NCBI RefSeq assembly: GCF_958295425.1
Contig: NC_081140.1
Span: 9,245,698-9,309,697 of the forward strand
DNA: 64,000 nt
Reading direction: 5' to 3'
DNA from: Solea solea
Lineage: Eukaryota; Chordata; Actinopteri; Pleuronectiformes; Soleidae
Shown here: positions 36,205 to 47,487 of the stretch, piece after piece
Position numbering within the stretch: the stretch's first letter is position 1
Layout of the letters: each line of letters begins with the position of its first letter
Made by a program: the position numbers and the translations under genes
Notes under the pieces: generated by a model
Seen by the model: only the letters and a program-made list of their open reading frames with translations
The model's database searches: none
What the model was told of the DNA's origin: nothing

Positions 36205-36340
36205 ACCTCTTCATTAGGTACAGCTGTCTCTTACCAAGTCATACATCTACTCAGCCAATCACATGGCAACAGCTCAATGTTAACATGGTCAAGATGACCT
36301 GCTACTGGTGATTTAAGGGACTTGTGTGGCATGGAGAATA
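36205..36340 (+). mobile_element. Fragment of a widespread teleost DNA repeat
   Basis: The order TTCATTAGGTACA, then TACTCAGCCAATCACATGGC, then ACATGGTCAAGATGACCTGC and a GTGGCATGG close to the end is that of a repeat common in teleost genomes. Degenerate and incomplete. Superfamily not assigned. Confidence 0.6.
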
Positions 36341-38681
36341 CAAGAGGAGAATGGCCAGTATGTTTTAAGAAGATTAAGATGACAACAGTAACTGAAATAA
36401 CCAACCTGACATTTTATTTGGTGTCGTATGGACCTTCTACAGTGGACAGTGAGTATTTTCAAATGTATTAACTTTAGAGGTACTCTTCCACCCACGTAGC
36501 CACTAGGCCAATTACATTGCTGCAGTGTCGTATATTAAATCCTGCAGATCTAGGGCATGAGTTTCAGTTCAAATCAAACATCAGTAAAATGCAATCGCTG
36601 ACAGTGATGTTTGAAAATATTGAATTTTTTTTTTTTTTTTTTTTAAATACGATCATATCAATGTTTGGTCAAACTGTCCTGCACTAGCCATCAAGCAAAA
36701 CTCAAACTGATTTAATCAACATGACAATGATTTCAGGGAATTTCAGTGCGTGTGTACAAGGCTAGTTAACCAGAAAGTGGAATAATGCTGTGAATGCATC
36801 ACACCACATTCTTTTACAGTTTGGTTACATCTCTCCTGATATTTAAAGGCACTTGTTATGCTCTGGGACTCCACCAGTCGGGTTACTAAGAGATTTGTAA
36901 CAGACTACTATGTCAATCTTAGTCTACATTTAGGACCTACCAATCAAAACAGCTTTTACTTTTATAAATATTTATCCTAATATTGAAAACGTTGCCCATC
37001 TTTAATATGGGCATTTTGTCACTATATCATGCACATGTAATTTGAGAAATCCCTGTCCATCTGTGTATACTTTTCTTTTCCAAACTACTTGCCAAATAAA
37101 AATAATTGGCAACCACATTGTTAAAGTCCCATAGAGGTGCAGTTGTTTATTGTGAAGATTTTTTGGATGAGTGGTTGAGCAAAGTGAAAATACAGACTAA
37201 GAGAGAGGACACACATCCCACTCTGACTGAAGCAAATTTTAAGAAACTGTAGGAGTTCAGAAAAGTGACCTCACTCTTGAAACACCTTGGCTGAAATGTG
37301 CATGCATAAGTCTGCCACCAGACATAAGCCACTCTTTCTATAGTGCAGCATATAAAGTACTCCATTGTAAACCAAAAAGAACCCCACACAAAATATTTGA
37401 TGCATAGCACTCCAAAGCCCTTCGATCATTTTATAGATGTTTTTTTTTTTTTAAGACCTGCACTAGTCCTGGCTGAGTCATCTATTTATTGAATCTTTGA
37501 CTCAACAAGGTCTGACCTTTTACAACATGATTGTTTACATACATGTGGGATGTAAATAAATGTCATCGATCAGCTGGATTTCAGAAGACAAGTAAATGTT
37601 TGTACTGGAGGTGTTGCTGTGACAGATGGGGAAGTGTTAAATGGTAAAGGAGGATGCAATGCTTTGCATGCAGGACCAAATGTATCCAAGAGCAAGTGGT
37701 TTCTTGTTTTGTTTTGGGGGGTTTTATGATGCTGCAATTCCTGCAAGCTTATCAGACGCCACTCCCTCTGTTGAGAGGTATAGTTCAGTTTGTATGAAGT
37801 ACTGACACATTATCAACACTGACTTCGCCAAACATGCCGACATTCCGATGAACCAGCCTGGCACCTGGAAACTTGCTCTTAGTGATACATGGCTTCCAGC
37901 AGGGACAGAGGGAAAAACAGATTTTAGCCACAAGGCTCATCAAAATACAATATAGACCTCCTACCTTATGAATAAGTTCACTGCTTTTTATGAATTTACC
38001 AACTGAAAACTCAAATAGGGAAACTGCTGCTGCTTTGTGCAGGGAGGGACAAACAATGAAAAAAGCAGTGTACATATTCTTAAGATAATGCATATTTCAG
38101 CATGTGGTGATACATTAATATCTCACACAACCACAGTTCAAAAAAACTGATTTTTTCCTTTAAGCGCTATAATGACATGAAGGTAACTGGTAAACCAGCA
38201 CACTATAAACTCCTCACTATGCTGCTAATGCACCTGCAACACTCCAATGGCAATCCAAATAAAAATAATAGTGTCATGAATTATGCAGGTAAGTGGAAAG
38301 AATAATGAGAATAATGCATCCATTATTTAGATATTGATATAAACTGAGGATGGGGATGGGGGGGGTTGAATCAGTCCATGGTTTCACCTAAAGGGCTTGG
38401 CTTTCATGGGATGACACACAATTAGTGTCCTCACGTCTGTGAAACACCACCAGTAGGACAAACAAGGAGCAGATAAATATTAACCCTGAATTATGAATAA
38501 TAAGCTCCGAACTATCGTATGTTTGTCTGTGTACACGCGATAATAAAGGTTGGCAAATGCTACTAAATGCTAGTTTTATCAGAGAGCAATGATTAAATGC
38601 ATCCCTGGGGTTGTCACCAAAGCAATCTAGTTGTGCTGCACACAAACCAGTTCTTCAATCTAAATCCTGATGTAACAATAC

Positions 38682-39481
38682 AAGGGATGTAACAATTAAT
38701 CAATATGAATCAATAATCACATACATAGAAAACGATACATACCTGTCAATAGGTAGACCAATAATGCAGATCACCTTAAATGCACAATGAATGCAGATTG
38801 TGCCATTAGTGAAAATGAAATGTTAATTTATCATCAGTGTTAGGGACTTTGCTACATCTGGATACGGGTGTGTCAGAGTGACTTCACTTCATATTTACAA
38901 TGCAAAAAAAACACACTGGAGCTCAAGTTTGGCTTAAGGTGTCTACATAAACACAACGACAGGTAAGTAGTTCTGAAATTATATCAAACGAAAAACAGAA
39001 ATAAAGAAGATCTTTTTATGGTGGGGGCAATCAATCTGTCTTCATTTATATAGCACGTTTCATACAGAGAACACAAAGTTATTTATATAAAACACCCCAC
39101 TCACTCACACCCACAGTGACACATTCACACACATCAATATAAACAGCTAAATCACTATGGTGAGAAGAGATTACACATAAAAAAAAAAAGCTGAGGAAAT
39201 ATCCAATTGCAGTTTTTGCTGACAGATACAATGAATTGATTTTGATTTGGCCCCCTCAAGTCAAGGTTCAGGTCAATACCAACAGTGTTATGGATTAAAA
39301 TGTGGGGGATGATTATTGCATGATGTTTTTAAAACATGAACTACTATATTCCAAAACAAGGATGACAACTATGCAGTGTTTCCAATATGTATGCGTTTCT
39401 TCTTTTTTTCAAATTGAAAAATTTGGTTTAGCACTAGTGTTATCGAATCGTCCTCTAGTGGAAAGGTGATGCACACCCCTA
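38682..39481. mobile_element. hAT-type element next to the gdpd5 first exon
   Basis: Left end AAGGGATGTAACAATTAATC; right end, inverted, TAGGGGTGTGCATCACC. An imperfect 8-bp duplication flanks it (AACAATAC at 38674-38681, AATAATAC at 39482-39489). It is about 800 bp, with no transposase frame. It ends about 90 bp inside the intron from the first-exon donor. Confidence 0.6.
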
Positions 39482-39559
39482 AATAATACAGTTGTTATAA
39501 AAGGGGGAAAACGGTCTCAGAACATGTCAAACAATCCAGCGCGGTACCATTTACGCTGT

Positions 39560-40120
39560 TGAACACTCACCTGTCTGCGGGCTGATATTTTCTGATTCCG
39601 TCGGAAGTTCAGGTGTCCACGGCTTCTTCTTCGTCTTCCTCCTCCGCTGTTTTTGACTTTCCCCCTGGAAGTGAAACGAGGGCAACCCGTGTCAAAAGTA
39701 ACGGCTGAGAGGTGAGTGGCTCACCGGTGAGCGAAACGCTGACAGAGCCCAAGTTTTTTACACCGACAACACACTATGGACAAAAAAAGAGCCGGACGGT
39801 GTCCAGCTAAAACGAGTCCCGTCTCATGTTTTCACACACTTTCGTCACGGTCTGTTAGGTTTTTGTTCTTGTTCTTGTTCTTCTCTGTAGATGAGGACTC
39901 TGTGTGAAGCCAGTGTCATTACACGAACACCGGCAGCTCAGTCATTCAACCTAGTGAACAGTGGGTGGAGTGAGAGTCGCTGCTTTTATCTGCAGTGCTC
40001 CTGTAGTGAGTGGGAAAGGAGGGAGGGAGCGTCCCCGGGCTCAGCTCACGTTACCGCCGCTCTGCGTCTTCACGACCACAGCGGAGCACAGGCTGCCCCC
40101 TTCACACCGACTTCATTAAC
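39560..40120. promoter_or_regulatory. gdpd5: CpG-enriched promoter region of gdpd5
   Basis: CpG dinucleotides are clearly denser here than in the flanking introns, and the segment coincides with the first exon. No TATA box was found, which suits a CpG-type promoter. The plus-strand open frame at 39891-40271 lies in this region and has no gene-like features. Confidence 0.5.
39571..39720 (-). other. gdpd5: gdpd5 non-coding first exon (5' UTR)
   Basis: A strong donor (CAGACAG followed by GTGAGTG on the minus strand) ends the exon at 39571. The sequence upstream is CpG-containing and has no start codon leading to a useful frame. An AG at about 39665 could instead be an acceptor, so the 5' limit is uncertain; the transcription start probably lies between 39.66 and 39.9 kb. 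Confidence 0.55.
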
Positions 40121-43100
40121 CGCAGCTAGCAAAATTAATAAAAACTTTCAAACTTACTTTCCACTACTCTTCCTCCACTATTATTATTGTGTACCGAGAA
40201 CACTGAACGTAAATATCACTATCAGGTTTTTCCCATTAGGCGCTCCCACAACTGCAAAAATTCCTATGTGACTTGAACGCAGCAATCGTGTTTTTTTCAC
40301 CCCCCTCGAGACTAGGTCAGGAATCACAGACGGGCCAGATACATTTACACAATATTTCCCAGCCTTTTATTTAAAACGTATATGTTTAAAATAATATGCA
40401 TAAAAATAAGTATTATAACAAACATATTATCTGCCAAATATGTGTCTTGTCCAGTATAAATATGGTAAAAGGTTAAAGAGCCTATCAGAGTCAGCTCAAG
40501 ACATAATCGAACTAGGGGAGGGCCCCAATAGTGTATAGTTTTTTACATATTAAAGAAATATACTGTATATACCACCACACCACACAATTATGTGACACTT
40601 TTGTGATTTTACAATCCTCTAAGGTTACAAACAAACACTGTGACACTGGTTTGGAGTAATTGATGATTATATCTGAACTATAATTAATGCAATTTAAAGT
40701 GTTATCAATAATAATCAAGCACAGGCTGCTCCCAAATCAAATTCTTCTCAGGGCCCCATAAAGGCTTGGCCCGGCACTGGAGCCTACCATTTCAAAGCGT
40801 TGGATCTTTAACCTTTTACTGATTGATAAAATCATTTTATCAGTTTAATACCTTAACAGCACAAACTCTGCTGATAATGAGAGACAGTGAGTCAACTTTG
40901 ATAGAACATGTGACAAAGGTCACAAATAGCTTTGTGAAGTTCATGCACTTTCTGGTGTGTTTTTATTTTTATCCTCTCTAAGAAAAAAAAGAGGTCAACT
41001 TTCTGGTATCACAGGACACTGTGCTGCATCTGAAAGTACAAAGAAATGGCCCAACATGTTTCTTTTATCCATGAAGTGAATATAAAGAGTTATAAACATA
41101 CAGGGCATGACTGCATAGCATCAAAAATACTGTTGAGAAATGATTATATCATGGAGCGTGACTAAGTCAGTCGCTGTTCAAAGATAAGTCAGTACCAAAG
41201 ATTTTAATTTGTATTGAACAAGTGAATGTAACTCAGACTCTGATCGTCATAGACTGTGACAGGTATAGTTCGCAGGTCTCAATGACTCACTGGGCGACAC
41301 ATATACAGTGTCTGAAATGTGTTCAGACAACTTTTGTATACTTGGTTAGTCTGAATGATTGACATGTCAAGTAGAGGAGGAGCCTCCTGTGCTGTGATGT
41401 TGCCATTTACATTGTCATCAGTCTGTGTTTTTCGTACATAAATCTGTGTTTATGTGTTTATCCATGCAGCCACTCATACAGACACACAGGCCCACACACC
41501 TTGATGTTGTCCCTGTGTGTGCATCTCCAGGTTGGGAAACCAGGGAAATGTTGATCTCAGGATGATTTCCTGTGACATATCCTGTTTGATGTGGTTGACC
41601 TGAGCTCCCCTGCTCCTCTCTCCACAGGTTGGCATTAACCAGCTGCTGAGTTTTGTTTTGAACTCCCAACTATTTTAAAATGCCAACCAGCATCCACTGC
41701 AAGGAAGGCTGTATGGGGGGGAACCGCTGGTAGGTGACTCCTCTGCAGGTGGTGTGACATAATGCAGCAGGGTCAGAAGAAGCTGATCCTAAATGAAAGC
41801 AGGAAGAAGGTAAGTGTATGTACACAGTGCATATATTATATACATCCCTTTAGGCTGTTGGTATGAATATTATTGCATGCATCTGATACTAAGTCTATCC
41901 AATACTTATGCACCCAAGCATGTATATTTCTGACCAAAAATAGAGGATGATGATGATGCCATGCAAAAGAGCTGATGTGATTTACCAACTGCACATTTAA
42001 CTTTATATTAAAACATTTATTTTACATTGATAGTTATTTATTTGATTGCTTTTTCCTCCATCTAGTGGTTGTAAGTGGACATTACAAGAGTTGGCAGCAT
42101 TTCTGTGTCGTTGCCAACTGGCTAAAATTGTTGCAGTTATTTCCTCTTAAGGTTCCTTTTTTAAACATTTACATTTTTTTAAACTTTTTAAAAGACATTT
42201 TAAATCAAGCAGGATTTTAGCATCTAACAATTTTCCACACCTGCACAACTTTACCTTGTGTTCATAAACTTGTATTTGTAATATTTTGTTGTTGTTGCTA
42301 TTAATTACTTTATTGTTTTTTTTTGTTTTGTTTTTTAAATTCACACATTCATGTATGTGATGCTTTTTTCATGCAATATTCTAGTGCACTCTCAACTTCG
42401 GGTGCTATTCTTTAAAATGTTTGTTGAACTTGGAGTGAGGCTTTTTGATTTGTATTTGTCAACCCCCAAAAACACACGCTACTATAAAGCACTTTAAAAT
42501 AATGTATAGAAGGACCATTTAAGATGTTATGCAGAGTAGGGATGTTGCGGGTTATGTTGATTGATGTATTTATTGTTGTCAAACATAAGCTTTTATTGAT
42601 GGTTTATTTCAGCACTGGGTGAATAGTCAGATTATAAATGGATATGTTTTCTTAATAGATCAACAGTAAAAAGGTGGGTAGGAATGTACAAGTATAAATG
42701 TGTATATTAATGTTTCCACTGTTACAGTGTTTTCACCTGCTGCTTTGATCAATTGGTGTTTTAACTGTGTTTGATGATCATAAGAATAGTTTTTATGAGC
42801 TGAGCTTTAAGCATGCTACAATGCCCCTGGTACCATCAGTGAAAACACATAAAACTCTTTGTTATTTGTCTATTAAATAAATACTCTGATAAATTAACAA
42901 ATAACAGATTTTAGTTTCTACTGCATTTTTTTTTTTAAGTTTTGGGGGAAATGGCATTGTACAGTCCTAATCTGTCAACTATGTTCGCCTCAATCCTACC
43001 TTTCATTCCAACGACTCATTTGATCTCTAACAGAAAGATCAAATGCACTCAGCAGCTCAGACCTTCAAAAAGTGTTGCAGCCAGCATTTCTTCAGTGAGG

Positions 43101-44059
43101 AGCAGTGGCTACTGCAGTTTGTGACAAAATAAACCCAACACTTACAGATACACAGTGTATTGTGATAGTGTATATGAAAATGGTTTATGGACAGCTTGAG
43201 TCCTGTGTTGGATGCACCAGGAGCCACTACTTCTAGATTAGAGAGAGGAAACCCTGATAGGTCTGGAGAAGAGAATAGGAGGATGGGAGGTGTTAAGAAA
43301 ACCCATCACAAGTTACAACAGCCTGACTACACTCCTGTTTGTATTTTTGGCTGCAGAACGAACACAGATGTTGGTAGAGTGACTGAACTATTTTGTTTGT
43401 TCCCCATGAAGTCATCAATAGAGCAGCTTTAGCTTTAATTCCACAATGTTGGGAGCTTGATTTGTCACCTTGCATTCCTCAGTATATATAAATTAGCTTA
43501 TAAAATATGAAAGATTACTCTACATTTTGATTGATCTATCATGATTTTATGTGTAAAATATTAGTATTGATATCTGCTGAGAGTTACTGAAATCAAATCA
43601 GTTATTTTAAATTCACCAGGCATCAAAAAGCACACTTGTTTGTAAAGAGACTGAGTGAAGGCCACAGCTGCTGTCTAAAACTGTTGCTGAGGTTGCGGTG
43701 TTATGACGTGCAGATGTTGAATGAGCTCCTGTCCTCAAATAGCACTTTGTTGCAGCACACTTACTTACTGGAGAGAGGCTCCACCCTCTGAGATCTGCTA
43801 TTCCTGCTCTTGAATCAGATTCTGTGGCAGAGTAAAACGTGAGGCTGTGTGCCTGGCTTCACACTGTAATCTCCTGTTGAGAGCTATTCTCTATACTGAA
43901 ATGTTGCATCATTCACTGTTATTCCTATAGCTCTAACATCCCTCCAGTTACATGCGGTGGTGGACGTGGTGGTTCAGAAAAGTGCTAGAAGCTTCTTCAT
44001 CATGCTCACTCACATACAACACATAATGTGTTCATGTATACTTATTATCATCACCTTAG

Positions 44060-44230
44060 TCTTCTTCAGGTTCTCCAGCTTCCCCCAACAGTCCAAAAGA
44101 CATGCAGAATGGTTGTTTGGTTACTTGGAGACTCTAGAAAAGACAGTATAGGTGTAAATATGAGTGTGAATGGTTGCCTCTGTGATAGGTTAGTGACTTT
44201 TCTGATTTCAACTGGGAATGACTTAAGCTC
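44060..44230 (+). repeat. Widespread teleost interspersed repeat fragment
   Basis: The order TTCCCCCAACAGTCCAAAAG, ACATGCAGAATGG, then GGTGTAAATATGAGTGTGAA, TGGTTGCCTCTGTGATAGG is a degenerate copy of a very common fish repeat that has TCCAAAGACATGCAG and GTGTGAATGGTTGT at the same spacing. Class not assigned. The overlapping open frames here are by-products. Confidence 0.65.
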
Positions 44231-45358
44231 ACCTTGGAACCCTTAAGGATAAACATTAGCCTTTTGCAGTAATGTTCCACAATGCAAAACACAAAAGTAC
44301 ATAGCTTGGGTATTTTCTGTAAAGCATACATAACAGTTAAATCTCACAGTTGTGATTATGCAATGACATTGCCCCTTTTTGATGTAGCTCTTTCACATCT
44401 CCCTCTAAGAATCTATCCCTTTATTCTATGCTCTAAATCTGTACCTTCATACCACTTGAAAGGGTTGCTTTTTCAGTGGAGATGAAGTGTTTTGGGAGAT
44501 TTGACCAGACATGTTGACCCCCCAAATGACCCCCATTCCACACATGCTGAGGAATTTGACTATAGACTGAAGCTTCTGGTGTCTTTTTTTTTTCAGATTT
44601 ACTGATTTACTGCCCATGACATATGACTAATATGATCCAGTTCAGATTTAGAGGTTTTGCTTGATCAATCTTTAAAAAACTCTACCAACCAGCCACTGAA
44701 AAAAAGGCAAGTTACTCATCAGTTGGCATGTCTGGACAGTTTGTTGTGAGCTGTAAAAGAGGAGGAGTTTTGGGGAGTAAAAGACTGTTTGAATTCCTCT
44801 CAATTCAATAGGTCTGCCCTGTCCTTTACAGTGTTTCAGATTCTTTGTTAATATTTATTGCTGTGTCCATTCAGAAACATTACATAGAACAACAGTTTGT
44901 GCTGCGCATCAAACATAGTTCATGACTGATCTGAAATGTTAAAGTTGCAGCCAAGCAGACTGAGTTTAAGAAGGCAGTTTTTACCACAGTGGTCCTTAAT
45001 AACACCCCCATCCTTCAACCACCCTGTAATAAGCAGCTGAGTTGGAGAGACGTGGCATGGTGGGGGTGGGGTGGATTTGGGGGCAGGGCTGGAGATCTTG
45101 CAACTTCTTTGAGGCATCACTGTAACTGGGTGAAGATTCCAGGGTTAGGGTTAGGGAAGCTTTCTGGACATTTCTATTTGAAACAACAAATCAGTGTAAT
45201 GAGTTTAACTGCGAAAACACAAGGCTGCTTGTCTTGTTTTTCCATGCAGTAGTCTGAGGAGCCTGCAGACGGTTGTGAGGCTCACACACTTCACTTTGCA
45301 GCAGCTGCAAAACCGACTTTGACCTGCCACACACCATCTTTTCTTATGCAACAGCATC

Positions 45359-45480
45359 AGACAGACAGACAGACAGACAGACAGACGACTTTATTAATCC
45401 CTTTGGGAGGTTCCCTCGGGGAAATTAACAGCTCCAGCATCCATACACAGCACTGTTAAAAATAGAGAATAGAATAAAAT
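45359..45480. repeat. (CAGA)n microsatellite with repeat tail
   Basis: Seven CAGA units are followed by GACTTTATTAATCCCTTTGGG and CCTCGGGGAAATTAA, a sequence pair frequently seen at ends of fish retroelements. The element family is not determined. Confidence 0.6.
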
Positions 45481-45856
45481 AAGATAAGAATAAAAATAAA
45501 AATATAAAAATGAAAGTGACCCATGCTATATATATGTATGTATACCTACATACACACAACCTATTAGTCTGCAGTTTAATCTTTATAGTTATATGTGATG
45601 AAACCACTATTGGAGATTGAGTCAGAGAGTGACAGTCGAGACCTAGAGGCTGACCTCCATTTCTCATTTCATCATCTGCTACAGCTGATCCTGAATCAGA
45701 TTTGATCAGAGTTCTTGTTTGTGGACACATATTGTAAAGTTTCTAAGCTGAGCCCAGACCAGTGCCGAGGAGTGAAATTCAGCCAACCCCTTACATTCCA
45801 GCCTGTGGGACGTCCCAGTTCCCCACTTCCTGAGGAACTCACAGATACCCTTATTT

Positions 45857-45886
45857 GAATATTCCATTCCCACTTCTAGAACATTC
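45857..45886 (+). promoter_or_regulatory. serpinh1: Heat-shock elements upstream of serpinh1
   Basis: TTCTAGAACATTC at 45874-45886 is a perfect three-unit heat-shock element (TTCnnGAAnnTTC). A second partial element, GAATATTC (45857-45864) followed by a further TTC at 45867-45869, lies directly upstream. HSP47 is known to be induced by HSF1 through such sites, and the position about 10-40 bp upstream of the TATA box fits. Confidence 0.85.
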
Positions 45887-45896
45887 TCTCACAGGG

Positions 45897-45902
45897 TATA
45901 TA
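45897..45902 (+). promoter_or_regulatory. serpinh1: serpinh1 TATA box
   Basis: TATATA in the context GGGTATATAGAAAG, just downstream of the heat-shock elements. It predicts transcription start near 45925-45932. Confidence 0.75.
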
Positions 45903-45927
45903 GAAAGCAGGAGAGAATAGGATTCAC

Positions 45928-45977
45928 ACGATCTACAGGACACAACCCAGAGAAGAACTCCAGCAAATCTGTGCCAG
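45928..45977 (+). other. serpinh1: serpinh1 non-coding first exon
   Basis: Runs from the predicted start site to a strong donor (GTGCCAG followed by GTAAGA). It has no ATG. Human and zebrafish HSP47 genes also have non-coding first exons. The 5' limit is inferred from the TATA box. Confidence 0.65.
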
Positions 45978-47337
45978 GTAAGAAAAGGAAGAAAACTGTT
46001 TTTGTTCCCAAGACGGAATGCAGAGGTCGAATAATGAGCTGCTTTGTTTTTGTGGTTTTAGTTTCCAATGCAGTATTTCCTCTATTTTAACCAGTTTGAA
46101 AGCTTCTGCTTTTTCTCAGACTGCTTGACCTGCATATTTCACATAGAATCATTGACACATTTGCAAGGAAACCAACTCAGTTTGTGCCAGAGTTTAAAGA
46201 TTTTATATACATTTTTCCACGCATGACAATTCTGAATCTTTTTGCCTCTTGCATGCCACTGCTTTATATTGCATACAAATGCAATCAGTTATAATTCACA
46301 CACACTCCCAGTGTAACTTTTTGATCTGTCACGTCTTTGATAATGTGAGGTATAATCCGTGATAATGATAGTTATAATCCGTCCTCTAGAAATCAGTGCT
46401 GCACTACTGTGGCATAACTGATTGGATGGAAGAATTTTCTGGGTCATACACAGCCAATGAAAACCGCTTACGTGTCGTGTCGGACTGTGAACTAGTGAGG
46501 ACGAGACTTTAATGATATTTTTAAATTATGAAGGTGCAGAAATCAGATCAAATGTTTCCATCAGAGCCTGAATAATGTTTTACTGCCTGCTCTGTGGAGA
46601 TTATTACATACAACTCTTTTCTTTCAGAATGAAAATCGCAGACAGCAAAACATCTCAAGGTATATCCTAACATGATGCAAAAGTAATTTCTGCTGTAACA
46701 CAAATATGCAAACACAGAGATGCAGATTAGGTTTGTCTGCAGTGGTGGAGAAGAGTCAGGAATCACAGCAGCTGTGTAACCACAACCTCAGGCTATGTGC
46801 CCGGTCCTTTGTTTGAATAAAGGATGGTAACAGACACAGGCACACACCCTTGTCTGTGACTCAGATTTAACTAGCAAACATATCAAACACTGACTTCTGA
46901 TACTACGTTTTACTGTCTCAAGGAGGACAGGTCCTTAAAGCCATCGAAGTGCAGATGTGTAACAGTGTGATTGGAGATATTTCAGAAGTATCATATTACA
47001 GGGTTGAGTCTGGGACTGCTGCTCTACTGTAGCTGTGCAGCTGAGCTTCTTCTTGCTGCTGACGTGGCAATGAACATGTCTCCCAAGCTTCTGTATGGGC
47101 AGAGCCAATCCTGCCTGTACAGCGCCACACAAATCAGTGTCCTGGCAAATTCACACTTTCTTTCCACTGAATACATATTCTTTGTCGGTTTAATACATGA
47201 ATAAAGGTTAGTTCTGAAAATGTATTTCTCCCTGAGAAGAAATTCTGATGTGCTTCATCTTATAATCATACTTACAGCATATGATGTGTTTTTTTTTACA
47301 TTAAAAAGGTAAATGTATTTTCTTTGTTTTCTTGCAG
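45978..47337 (+). other. serpinh1: serpinh1 intron 1
   Basis: GTAAGA donor, CTTGCAG acceptor, about 1.36 kb. It contains short open frames without family resemblance and nothing else I can name. Confidence 0.65.
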
Positions 47338-47368
47338 GCTGCTATAGCTGCTTTTGGAGACGGACAGG

Positions 47369-47487
47369 ATGTGGATGACTAATGTCGTAGCTCTTTGTCT
47401 GCTGGCCCTCGTGGTCTCTGCAGAGGACAAGAAGCTGAGCGGTTATGCTACCACTCTGGCTGACAACAGCGCCAACCTGGCGTTTAG
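47369..47487 (+). CDS. serpinh1: serpinh1 coding exon 1
   Basis: Signal peptide and mature N terminus [20 protein letters not shown]. The exon begins at acceptor CTTGCAG (47338), leaving 31 bases of 5' UTR. The in-frame TTG at 47354 is not needed as a start. Donor GTCTGT, phase 2. Confidence 0.93.

Larger units (their letters stand above)
23874..39570 (-). other. gdpd5: gdpd5 intron 1, about 15.7 kb, rich in transposon relics
   Basis: Separates the non-coding first exon from the start-codon exon. It holds the Tc1-like relic (29085-29450), a MITE candidate (29820-30120), a non-autonomous repeat (30190-30562), a short hAT-like fragment (32430-32560), the nested hAT pair (33289-34716), a teleost repeat fragment (36205-36340) and a hAT element (38682-39481). 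I found no other coding exon. Confidence 0.75.
40121..45840. other. gdpd5-serpinh1 intergenic region
   Basis: AT-rich spacer between two divergent genes. It contains a degenerate repeat near 40500-40790 (GGGAGGGCCCC at the left, GGGCCCCATAAAGGCTTGGC at the right), a teleost repeat at 44060-44230 and a CAGA microsatellite with repeat tail at 45359-45480. No coding exon recognised. Confidence 0.65.

Noticed and set aside
39891..40271. 126-residue plus-strand frame near the gdpd5 promoter
   Set aside because: CpG-rich sequence has few stops; no domain, no convincing start context.
45139..45155. Telomere-like GGGTTAGGGTTAGGG
   Set aside because: Only about two and a half units; too short to mean an interstitial telomere.
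47354..47368. TTG as an earlier in-frame start for serpinh1
   Set aside because: The ATG at 47369 gives the standard HSP47 signal peptide; nothing favours the non-ATG start.
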